DNA from: Sphingomonas aliaeris
GTDB taxonomy: Bacteria > Pseudomonadota > Alphaproteobacteria > Sphingomonadales > Sphingomonadaceae
Reading direction: 5' to 3'
NCBI RefSeq assembly: GCF_016743815.1
Contig: NZ_CP061035.1
Span: forward strand, 1,800,501 to 1,864,500
DNA: 64,000 nt
The position numbers and the translations under genes are program-made. This document shows positions 1 through 9,716 of the stretch, piece by piece. The notes under the pieces are model-generated. The model saw only the letters and a program-made list of their open reading frames with translations, had not been told where the DNA came from and made no database searches. Each line of letters starts with the position of its first letter. The first letter of the stretch is position 1.

Positions 1-26
1 GGCACGTCTTCACGCTCGAGATCTGA
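1..26 (+). CDS. C-terminal end of an unidentified protein (cut by window edge)
   Basis: An open frame runs from base 3 (His-Val-Phe-Thr-Leu-Glu-Ile) to a TGA at 24-26. Only seven residues are visible, so no family can be assigned. The next gene is on the opposite strand and ends at 192, so the two converge. Confidence 0.35.
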
Positions 27-143
27 GGCGAAGGTAGCGCATGGATCAGTGGCGGAATTGGACGAAAACGTCGCGTCGGTACGCGCGAGCGGTGGGGCGG
101 CCTGGCTATTGACAGCCAAGTCGTTGCGGAGACGAGAGATTAC

Positions 144-165
144 GAATTCCCGCCTGCGCGGGAAT
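144..165. repeat. Palindromic repeat, family C (short form)
   Basis: The core TTCCCGCCTGCGCGGGAA is a perfect palindrome apart from its centre. It matches the core of the longer C repeats at 2666, 22559, 31249, 31317, 44188 and 45355. It lies between two convergent genes. Confidence 0.7.
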
Positions 166-191
166 GTTGCAGGGTTAAATGATCGGCGCGA

Positions 192-1046
192 TCATCCCTT
201 GTTCTGCTGACGCTTGGCCATGAAGGCGAGGCGTTCGAACAGCATCACGTCCTGTTCGTTCTTCAGCAACGCGCCGTGCAGCGGGGGATTGCCTTGGTCG
301 GATCTCGATTCTGGAGGATTTCCAGCGGCATATCCTCATGCAACAACAGCTTGAGCCAATCGAGCAGTTCGCTCGTGCTGGGCTTCTTCTTCAATCCGGG
401 CACGTCGCGGACGTCGTAGAAGATGTCCATCGCCTTGCTGACGAGGATCTTCTGGATGCCGGGAAAGTGCACGTCGACGATCGCCTGCATCGTGTCGCGA
501 TCGGGGAACTTGATATAGTGGAAGAAGCAGCGGCGCAGGAATGCGTCGGGCAGTTCCTTTTCATTGTTGCTGGTGATGACGACGATCGGGCGTTCGACCG
601 CGCGGACGGTTTCCTTCGTTTCGTAGACGTGGAATTCCATGCGATCGAGTTCCTGCAACAGATCGTTGGGGAATTCGATGTCCGCCTTGTCGATCTCGTC
701 GATCAGCAGGACGGGGGGGCTTGGGGCGGGTGAACGCCTCCCACAGCTTACCCTTGCGGATGTAATTGCCGATGTCATGGACGCGTTCGTCGCCCAATTG
801 GCCATCGCGCAGGCGGGCGACGGCGTCATATTCGTACAGGCCCTGCTGCGCCTTAGTGGTGGATTTGACGTTCCACTCGATGAGTTCTGCATCGACGGCC
901 TTGGCGATCTCATAGGCGAGGACGGTCTTGCCGGTGCCGGGTTCGCCCTTGACCAGCAACGGGCGGCGGAGCGTGACGGCGGCGTTGACCGCGACTTTCA
1001 GATCGTCGGTGGCGACATAGCTTTGCGTGCCTTCGAAGCGCTTCAT
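192..1046 (-). CDS. MoxR-family AAA+ ATPase (two apparent frameshifts)
   Basis: MoxR-type AAA+ ATPases usually act as chaperones that mature other protein complexes, often with a VWA-domain partner. The N-terminal part (from 1046) carries Walker A GEPGTGKT at residues 34-41. Walker B LLIDEID and the sensor region VVITSNNEKELPDAFLRR appear only after a frame change at the G7 run 713-719, where removing one base restores the frame. The last 30 residues, ending MAKRQQNKG, need one base added at the G5 run 283-287. With both changes the protein is 284 residues, normal for the family. No VWA partner is inside the window. The paired homopolymer indels look like sequencing errors. Confidence 0.85.
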
Positions 1047-1128
1047 ATCCGTCGTCCAATCCCGTTTCGACTATCGGGTATGGCGATAGAGGGAAGTCAC
1101 GGCCAAGCGCAAGCGCGCGATAGGAAAA

Positions 1129-1791
1129 CTACTGATGATCGCGGGCGCTGGCGCGGGCCTCGAGCAGATCCCACAGGCCGCGATGCTGGGCGAGCAATTG
1201 CTGCGCGCCGAAGGCCATCGCGCGTTCGACGCCGGGCGTCTCGCCGAGCGTGGCGACGACCGTTTCGATCTCGTCGTCGATCGGCAGGACGCGGTCGGGC
1301 GGGGTGATGCCGAAGCGGTGCGCGGCGACATCCAAAACGACGCGGATCGACGTCCAGTCGAGCAATAGCGCGGTCGCGGCGCCGGTCGCGCAGCCCGCGC
1401 GATCGGATTGTGCGAGCATATCGAGCGCGTGCCGCTGGCCCAGGATCGCGGCCTCGGACTCCGCCTGGCCCGGGGTGGAGGGGGCGTGACCGGCGGCGGC
1501 GGTGAGCCGGGCGAGATAGGTGCGTTCCTCGGTAAAGGCGGTCGAGGCGGCGTGCAGCCAGGTCTGTGCGAGCGGTTGCGCGTTGCGGGTCGCGGCATGT
1601 TCGATCACGCCGGGAAGGCGGCCGTGGAGCATGCACCAGGCATGGACCGCGTCGGCGAGGTCGCGCATCGACGCGGTGCGCGTGGACAGACGGCGCACCA
1701 TCGGATGCGTCGCACCGCCGTCGCTTGCGGCGAGGGCGGCGATGATGCCCCAACTGCCCGCGGCGCGCGCCAGATTCGTCGATCCGAACAC
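1129..1791 (-). CDS. Uncharacterised helical protein, 220 residues
   Basis: I do not recognise a named domain. The sequence is Ala- and Leu-rich and predicted mostly helical, without a signal peptide or a clear membrane span. It has full-length coding character and a plausible ATG (MFGSTNLARAAGSWG). Two HAWCMLHGRLPG- and RTYLARLTAA-like stretches suggest packed helices. It lies between the MoxR gene and the PAS protein, both on the same strand. Similar proteins seem confined to sphingomonads, but that is from memory only. Confidence 0.7.
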   Translation of the reverse strand: MFGSTNLARAAGSWGIIAALAASDGGATHPMVRRLSTRTASMRDLADAVHAWCMLHGRLPGVIEHAATRNAQPLAQTWLHAASTAFTEERTYLARLTAAAGHAPSTPGQAESEAAILGQRHALDMLAQSDRAGCATGAATALLLDWTSIRVVLDVAAHRFGITPPDRVLPIDDEIETVVATLGETPGVERAMAFGAQQLLAQHRGLWDLLEARASARDHQ

Positions 1792-1893
1792 TATAGACCC
1801 CCGGGGAAATACCGGCGCGCTGCTGTGCGTGCCTGCAACCGTGTTGGGGGCCAGTGTTATACCGAACGGCGTAAAGACGTGGTGTATCCGGGG

Positions 1894-2538
1894 TTAAGTA
1901 TCTTTCAACGTTATCGCCGTGCCGGTCGCCGCTGCTGGGGGCGCGGGGGCGGTGATATCCTCGATCCGCGCGGCGACGCCGCGGCGATGGGGATCGAGTT
2001 GCAGCGTCAGGATGCCGCCGGCCCGCCGGGGCGAGGGCAGGTCGATCGTCTGGCTTACCCCCGCCGCGACGACGTGGTGGAGCGTATTGATCAGCGCCTC
2101 GCGCGACGGAATCGGCACCAGAGTATCGAGCGACAGGCCGGGGGCGACCGCCTCGCCGAAATAGGCGCGCGCCGTGCGGCTCGACGCGGTGATGCGCAGA
2201 TCCGGCCCCGCGATCACGATCATGTCGCGGACGAGATCGAGCAACGCCGTTGAATCCAGCGCCTGGACGCCCCGGTCGGGCACGTGCGGCGCGACGAGCG
2301 TTTCCATCACCTCGATCGAGGTCAGGACCAGGCGGGGGCGGCCGCGGAACATGACGTAGACGGGGGTGCGGGCGGCGCGTTCCTGCCACAGGCCGAAATG
2401 CCGGACGAGATCGGATGCGGTGACGATATCCGCGCGGGCTACGTCGTGCCGTCCGACGACCGGATGCGCGCCAGCGGGCGTGATGCCGGTGGGCGTTTCG
2501 CGAGCAGGGCGCGGGGTGTGGGCGGGGGGCGCTGTCAT
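1894..2538 (-). CDS. Phd/YefM-like segment fused to a PAS domain
   Basis: The protein has 214 residues. Residues 38-82 (DIVTASDLVRHFG, then VYVMFRGRPRLVLTSIEVMETL) follow the antitoxin Phd/YefM fold pattern: a helix that positions a target, then a beta strand with RGRPRLVL, then a helix. Residues about 97-190 resemble a PAS sensor, with VRDMIVIAGPDLRITASSRTARAYFGE. The first 36 residues are Pro/Ala-rich and probably disordered. A DNA-binding, signal-sensing regulator is the natural reading, with no toxin gene beside it. The function is inferred from domain resemblance. Confidence 0.65.
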   Translation of the reverse strand: MTAPPAHTPRPARETPTGITPAGAHPVVGRHDVARADIVTASDLVRHFGLWQERAARTPVYVMFRGRPRLVLTSIEVMETLVAPHVPDRGVQALDSTALLDLVRDMIVIAGPDLRITASSRTARAYFGEAVAPGLSLDTLVPIPSREALINTLHHVVAAGVSQTIDLPSPRRAGGILTLQLDPHRRGVAARIEDITAPAPPAAATGTAITLKDT

Positions 2539-2665
2539 GACCGGATGGAAGCGCGGTTGGAAGCGTCGCGCAATGAGGCTGGTCCGTAGCGGTGATAATT
2601 TCGTCTGGATGGTGGCTGGCCTGGCGTGCGGCGCGGTTGGGTGCGAGCCGTTGACCGGCGCGGTT

Positions 2666-2694
2666 ATGGATCGCCGCCTGCGCGGGGATGACGG
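2666..2694. repeat. Palindromic repeat, family C
   Basis: It reads ATGGATCG then CCGCCTGCGCGGGGATGACGG. It is a one-or-two-base variant of the copies at 22559 and 31317. It lies in the 215-base gap between the PAS gene and rpoD, beside the rpoD terminator. Confidence 0.75.
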
Positions 2695-2717
2695 GGGCGC
2701 GAGGTCGCCGGATACCG

Positions 2718-2745
2718 AAACCCCCGCCTTTTCGGGGCGGGGGGT
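2718..2745 (-). terminator. Probable rpoD terminator hairpin
   Basis: CCCCCGCC (2721-2728) pairs with GGCGGGGG (2736-2743) around a TTTTCGG loop. Read on the minus strand it is followed by TTT and lies about 10 bases past the rpoD stop. The U tract is short, so it may depend on other factors. Confidence 0.55.
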
Positions 2746-2753
2746 CGGTAGGC

Positions 2754-4780
<2,027 letters not shown>

Positions 4781-4781
<1 letters not shown>

Positions 4782-6691
4782 TAATTGCCCTCAGCACCAA
4801 AAGCCCTGGCGTCTTCGTTCGCCTGCACCAGATTTGCAAGTCGAGCGTCGAGCGCCTGTTGTTCCTTCACCAGCGCCACCTGTCGCTCGTACGCCTTGTC
4901 CCAATCGAACGCGGCTTCCGAGTAACGCGCCTGCATTTCCGCCGTCGCATCGGCCAGCGCCGCATCCACTTCGGGGCGGGACACCAGGATCGCGATGGCC
5001 TCGTCGAGGTCCTCGCGCGCCCTTTGCGGCTCCGCATCCCTCAAGGTGAAGGATAGCGACAACTGGTCCGGCCGAAGCAGTTCGTGCGCGATTATATCAA
5101 ATCCAGATGTCGCCAATATGGTGAGAAGGCGATCACTATCAAGCGTCTCGCCGCGATCCGCATCTTCGAGTGCCAAATCGACTACCGCCTCGAACAGCCG
5201 GCCGAGTGCGCCATCGGCCAGTTTGAGCGATCCCAGCACCTCCATATGGCGGGCAATCTCAGCCGGATGGCGGATCAGCCCGGCAAGCACCGCCTTGGCA
5301 AGGATGCGGTCGATGCCGCCCGCGCGCACGCCCTTCGCGCCTTCGCCGACGGGGCCGGGCGGCGCCTTCCACGGCTGGCCGGGCTTGCGCTGCGTGCGCT
5401 GCTGCGGCTGGAACGGGCGGAACGGTTCGCGCTTGCGGGCGTAGAGATCGTCGAAGCGGCGGCGGAATTCGGCGATATATTCGTGCTTCACGTTCTGGTC
5501 GGCGATCAACCCGGCGAGTTCGTTGAGGCGATGCTTGAACCCGGCCTTCTGTTCCGGCGTGTCGAGCGGTTCGAGCGCGAGTTCGTGCGCCCAGAGCTTG
5601 TCGACGAGCGGATCGGGGGATTTCAACAGCGCATCGAACGCCGCCGCGCCCTTGGTGCGGACGAGATCGTCGGGATCCTGACCCTGCGGCAGCGTGACGA
5701 AGGCGAGGCTGCGGCCGGGCGCGAGCATCGGCAGCGCGCGGTGGGCGGCGCGGATCGCGGCTTTCTGGCCCGCGCTGTCGCCGTCGAGGCACAGGATCGG
5801 CACGTCGCTCATCCGCCACAGGCGTTCCAGCTGCGCCTCGGTCAGCGCGGTGCCGAGCGGGGCGACGGCTTCCTCGAACCCCGCCTGCGCCAGCGCGATG
5901 ACGTCCATATAGCCTTCGACCACCAGCACGCGGCCCGATTTGCGCGCGGCGGGAGCTGCGCGATCGAGATTGTAGAGCGTGCGGCCCTTGTCGAAGAGCG
6001 GGGTTTCGGGCGAGTTCAGGTATTTTGGTTCGCCGTCTCCGATGATGCGCCCGCCGAAGGCGACGGTGCGCCCGCGCGGATCGCGGATCGGGATCATCAA
6101 CCGGCCGCGGAAGCGATCGTAGGGCGTCTTTTCCTCGACCGAGATGAGCAGCCCCGCCTCGATCAGCAGCGGGTCCCCGTACGTCTTGAGCGCGTCCTTG
6201 AGTTTGGAGCGCGAATCCGGCGCGTAGCCGAGCGCGAACGTGCGCGCGGTTTCGGGCATGATGCCGCGTTTCTCCAGGATCGCGCGGGCGTCGGCGCCGG
6301 CGATGCCGTTCAGCTGATCGGTGAACCATGTCGCGGCATCGGCACACGCCTCGTGCAGGCCCTTCGCCGCCTCCGCCTTTTCGGCGGCGCGCGGGTCCAT
6401 CGCGGGCATCTCCATCCCGGCGGACTGGGCGAGGTCCTTCACCGCATCCATGAACGGCAAACCGCGCTGGTCGGTCATCCACCGGATCGCGTCGCCATGC
6501 GCGGAGCAGCCGAAGCAGTGGTAGAAGCCCTTGTCGTCATTGACGTAGAAGCTGGGGCTCTTCTCGTTATGGAACGGGCAACAGGCACGATATTCGCGGC
6601 CGGCCTTTTGCAGCTTGGTGGTCTGCCCGATGAGCGCGGACAGGAGCGTGCGGGCGCGGAGTTCGTCGAGGAATTGGGGGGATAGGGTCAT
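4781..6691 (-). CDS. dnaG: DNA primase DnaG
   Basis: DnaG synthesises RNA primers at the replication fork. The 636-residue protein has the CHC2 zinc finger (Cys38, His41, Cys59, Cys62), then the RNA polymerase core and Toprim domain with [11 protein letters not shown] and CLDGDSAG (acidic metal ligands). The divergent C-terminal part, from about residue 440, binds DnaB helicase. It precedes rpoD with a one-base overlap. Its start codon overlaps the stop of the GIY-YIG gene (ATGA at 6688-6691), an unusual arrangement that would couple dnaG translation to that gene. Confidence 0.98.
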
Positions 6692-7140
6692 GGGATGGGG
6701 CCGGGGGGTTGGGCAAGTGTCGGTCTTGGTGCTTCGACCGGCTCAGCACAAACGGTTGGTTTGATATCGTGGCCTTCGATATCCTCGCATTTTATATTTT
6801 CGTCCTCGATACCGACGCCCCCACCTTTCTCCGTTCGTCCTGAGCTTGTCGAAGGACGTGCAACACGCGACGCCGCCAATTGCGAAAGGCATATCCAGTC
6901 GCCCGCTATTAACGCTTCCTTCTTCGCCCGCGACCAACCCTTGATACGGCGTTCTGCTTCCAGCGCTTCAATCCTGCTTTCGAATTCTTGGGACCATAGC
7001 GGCGTGATGGGCTGACGGCGCGCAGTATAATCGCAGCCGCGACCGGATTGATGGGCATCGATCCGGTAGCCCAGATCCTCGCAATGCCCCGCATAATAGC
7101 TGCCGTCGCCGCAGCGCAGAAGGTACGCCCAGAACGTCAT
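6688..7140 (-). CDS. Solitary GIY-YIG nuclease with repeat-encoded C-terminal tail
   Basis: The GIY-YIG core starts at the ATG at 7140. YLLRCGDGSYYAG provides the paired GIY/YIG strands, YRIDAH the conserved Arg, and EALEAERRIKGW the catalytic Glu helix. The core ends near residue 95. Beyond it the frame runs through palindromic repeat A at 6831-6855, encoding RPSTSSGRTE, and a degenerate copy at 6731-6755, encoding CAEPVEAP, before stopping inside the dnaG start. The tail is therefore repeat DNA that happens to be open. Further A copies lie upstream at 7221 and 7285. UvrC and SLX1 partner domains are absent. An ORF extension upstream to 7230 is also repeat-derived and I reject it. Confidence 0.85.
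   Translation of the reverse strand: MTFWAYLLRCGDGSYYAGHCEDLGYRIDAHQSGRGCDYTARRQPITPLWSQEFESRIEALEAERRIKGWSRAKKEALIAGDWICLSQLAASRVARPSTSSGRTEKGGGVGIEDENIKCEDIEGHDIKPTVCAEPVEAPRPTLAQPPGPIP
6731..6755. repeat. Palindromic repeat A, degenerate copy inside the GIY-YIG tail
   Basis: GCTTCGACCGGCTCAGCAC followed by AAACGG differs from the A consensus (TTCGACAGGCTCAGCACGAA) at a few positions. Read on the minus strand in the gene frame it encodes AEPVEAP. Confidence 0.75.
6831..6855. repeat. Palindromic repeat A inside the GIY-YIG tail (reverse orientation)
   Basis: CCGTTCGTCCTGAGCTTGTC then GAAGG is the reverse complement of the A copies at 7221 and 7285. It begins exactly where the recognisable nuclease fold ends, so it forms the left bracket of the gene. 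Confidence 0.85.
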
Positions 7141-7466
7141 GTCGTCGCGATGACAGATCGTGGCGATTCGGTCGAGGGGGCGTGGGCGGGCTTTTGGCGG
7201 GGGCGGTGCTTTGGGCATGTCCTTCGACAAGCTCAGGACGAACGGTGGTGCGGTACTTTCACGGTCAGCTCGCGCGGGGCATGTCCTTCGACAGGCTCAG
7301 GACGAACGGAGGGAGGCTGCTGGTCCAACTGCCCGATGTACGGTGACGTCCGTCAATTGGCGGCAGGAACCGGCGGTCCTGAACACTGGCCGGGGTTTGC
7401 CCGATACCCCCCGTTCGTCCTGAGCTTGTCGAAGGACATGCCCAAGATACCGTCAGCTAACCCTTT
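7141..7466. repeat. Non-coding gap with three A repeats
   Basis: This 326-base gap between the GIY-YIG gene and yqeY holds A copies at 7221-7245 and 7285-7309 (same orientation) and 7411-7435 (inverted). Each is embedded in a GGGCATGTCCTTCGACA-like context, so the unit extends a few bases past the core. No promoter for either gene is obvious and no credible ORF is present. Confidence 0.8.
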
Positions 7467-7919
7467 TTAATTCAGAGCAGCCTTAACCAGGCCGCTCGCC
7501 TTGCTCATGTCCAGCTCGCTGGCATGACGCGCCTTCAGTTCGGCCATCAGGCGGCCCATGTCCTTCATGCCTTCCGCGCCGATCTCGGCCTTGATCGCGT
7601 CGATAGCGGCGCGGGTCTGGGCTTCGTCCATCTGTTGGGGCAAGAACCGTTCGATGACGGCGACTTCGGCGGCTTCCTTGTCGGCGAGTTCCTGGCGGCC
7701 GCCCTTGACGAACATGTCGATCGACTCGCGGCGCTGCTTGATCATCTTCTGCAGCACCTCGACGATCAGCGCGTCGTCGCTGTCGGGGGCCTTTCCGGTG
7801 CGTGCCTCGATGTCGCGATTCTTGATCGCGGATTGCATCAGGCTGATGGCGGCGCGGGCTTCCTTGTCGCCCGCCTTCATCGCGGTGATCTGTGCTGCCT
7901 TGATGTCGTCCCGAATCAT
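7467..7919 (-). CDS. GatB/YqeY-domain protein
   Basis: The 150-residue protein matches the free-standing YqeY family, a helical domain related to the tail of the amidotransferase subunit GatB and thought to bind tRNA. Conserved features include MIRDDIKAAQITAMKAGDKEARAAISLMQSAIKNRDIEARTGK at the start (shown here by position 1-43), LIVEVLQKMIKQRRESI near residue 52, and FLPQQMDEAQ near 92. The helical repeat ends with MGRLMAELKARHASELDMSKAS. It diverges from carA across a 140-base gap. Confidence 0.92.
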   Translation of the reverse strand: MIRDDIKAAQITAMKAGDKEARAAISLMQSAIKNRDIEARTGKAPDSDDALIVEVLQKMIKQRRESIDMFVKGGRQELADKEAAEVAVIERFLPQQMDEAQTRAAIDAIKAEIGAEGMKDMGRLMAELKARHASELDMSKASGLVKAALN

Positions 7920-8060
7920 CGATCGTCCTTTTTGAAAGCGGCTGGTGCCTTAGCGGGTTTAAGCGATCGGTGCCCGGTTTATCAGATTGACGTTAGGGCC
8001 AAGCGCGACTAGCCCCCGCCACTTAGCGACATCGTTACCCAATCAGGAGTGCCCGCCAGC

Positions 8061-9330
8061 ATGGCCGACGCCAAACCCATTGCCGCGCCCGTAAAGGCTC
8101 CCGAAGGCGCCACCGGCGTGCTGGTGCTTGCGAATGGCGAGATGGCGTGGGGGCGCGGGTTCGGCGCGACGGGCGAGGCGGTGGGCGAGGTCTGCTTCCA
8201 CACCGCGATGACCGGGTATCAGGAAGTGATGACCGATCCGTCCTTTGCCGGGCAGATGGTGACCTTCACGTTCCCGCATATCGGCAATGTCGGCGCCAAT
8301 CCGGACGATATCGAGGCGAACGATCCGCACGCGCTGGGCATCATCGTGCGTGAGGACGTGACCGCGCCGAGCAATTTCCGGTCGGTCGAGCATCTGGACG
8401 CGTGGATGGCGCGGCACGGGCGGATCGGCCTGTCGGGGATCGATACGCGCGCGCTGACGCGGCGGATCCGTGCCGGCGGCGCGCCCAATGCGGTGATCGC
8501 GTATGCGGCGGACGGGGTGTTCGACATTCCGGACCTGCTGGCGAAGGCGCGCGCCTGGCCCGGGCTGGAGGGCATGGACCTGGCGATCGATGTGACGACG
8601 CAGACGCATTATGGCTGGGAAGGCGGCGTCTGGCGGCTGGGGTTCGGGTATGGCGGGAACAGCTTCTCGACTTCGCTCGAAGCGAACGGACTTGGGAGCG
8701 GGGGCGATATGCCTGACACCCCGTTCGTTTCGAGCGAAGTCGAGAAACCTGCTGAAGCGAAACCCCATGTCGTGGCGATCGATTACGGCGCCAAGCGCAA
8801 CATCTATCGCAACCTAGCCGCGGCGGGGGGCGAAGGTCAGCGTGTTGCCGGCGACCGCGACGTTCGATCAGGTAATGGCGCTGAAGCCCGACGGTATCTT
8901 CCTGTCCAACGGCCCGGGCGATCCCGCCGCGACGGGGGACTATGCCGTGCCGGTGATCCGTGCTTTGCTCGAAACGCGCATTCCTTTGTTCGGGATCTGC
9001 CTTGGCCACCAGTTGCTGGCGCTCGCGGTGGGGGCGAAGACGAGCAAGATGTTCCAGGGGCATCGCGGCGCCAACCATCCGGTCAAGCGGCTGAGCGACG
9101 GGGTGGTCGAGATCACGAGCATGAACCACGGTTTCGCGGTTCTGAGCGAGACGCTGCCCGAAACCGCGCGCGAGACGCACGTGTCGCTGTTCGATGGGTC
9201 GAACGCCGGATCCGAACTGACCGATCGCCCGGCGTTTTCGGTGCAATATCACCCCGAGGCGAGCCCGGGGCCGCAGGACAGTCTGTATCTGTTCGAGAAA
9301 TTCGTCGGCAGCCTGAAGGTGGCATCATGA
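8061..9330 (+). CDS. carA: Carbamoyl-phosphate synthase small subunit CarA (one apparent frameshift; repeat insertion in linker)
   Basis: CarA supplies ammonia from glutamine to CarB for arginine and pyrimidine synthesis. The N-terminal domain ([22 protein letters not shown]-like [18 protein letters not shown]) is followed by the class I glutaminase domain with catalytic Cys in [12 protein letters not shown] and the His-Glu pair in QYHPEAS. The frame breaks at the G6 run 8825-8830; removing one G joins [10 protein letters not shown] to [13 protein letters not shown]. The repaired length is 422 residues, about 35 longer than usual. The excess lies before [13 protein letters not shown] and is encoded by an inverted pair of B repeats. 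ATG 8061 follows AGGAG at 8045; a GTG at 8049 is an alternative. The stop overlaps rraB (ATGA). Confidence 0.93.
8663..8747. repeat. Inverted pair of B repeats inside carA
   Basis: The left arm 8663-8689 reads CTTCTCGACTTCGCTCGAAG then CGAACGG. The right arm 8721-8747 is its inverse. They are separated by 31 bases. In the carA frame they encode FSTSLEANG and [10 protein letters not shown]. The arms point outward, opposite to the other B pairs in this window. Confidence 0.9.
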
Positions 9331-9716
9331 CCCTTCCCGAAGTTTCGCCCGAGCGGCTCGCCGAGGAATGGGCGGCGGACAAGGATGTGCTCGCCAGCCT
9401 GCGCGAGAATGGCGACGTGCGGGAGATCGTGCGTGCGGTGGATGTGAGTTTTCGCGGGTCGGACGAGGCGCTGGACCGGCTGGAGGAAAGCGCCGGCGAG
9501 CTCGGCTTCGAGGTGATCGAGCGCGAAGCGGATGAAGATAATGAGATGTCGCTGTTCCTCGGCTGCGAACAGGCGACGGACGATGCGTCGATCAAGGCGC
9601 TGACGGTTCGGTGCCTGCAGATCGAGCTGCTGTACGACGTTGAATATGACGGCTGGGGCTGCACTGCCGAGGATGGCTCGGCCGAAGATGGCTCTGGCGA
9701 AGACGGACGGAATTGA
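9327..9716 (+). CDS. RraB-domain protein (putative ribonuclease E inhibitor)
   Basis: The 129-residue acidic protein matches the RraB/regulator-of-ribonuclease-activity-B family, whose studied member binds RNase E and changes its mRNA targets. Seen here: [16 protein letters not shown] near the start, [17 protein letters not shown] in the middle and the conserved [17 protein letters not shown] toward the end. The last 20 residues are a Ser/Asp/Glu-rich repeat ([13 protein letters not shown]). Its ATG overlaps the carA stop and its TGA overlaps the carB ATG (TGATG), so it is locked between carA and carB. Inhibition of RNase E is inferred from family membership. Confidence 0.8.
   Translation: MTLPEVSPERLAEEWAADKDVLASLRENGDVREIVRAVDVSFRGSDEALDRLEESAGELGFEVIEREADEDNEMSLFLGCEQATDDASIKALTVRCLQIELLYDVEYDGWGCTAEDGSAEDGSGEDGRN

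Noticed and set aside
5084..6685. 533-residue plus-strand ORF opposite dnaG
   Set aside because: It is the antisense shadow of a certain gene, with typical low-complexity Arg/Ala composition.
7141..7230. N-terminal extension of the GIY-YIG gene
   Set aside because: The added residues come from an A repeat and GC-rich spacer; the domain begins at the ATG at 7140.
7221..7435. CRISPR array from the regularly placed short repeats
   Set aside because: Spacing is irregular, copies are inverted, and the repeats recur across the whole window.
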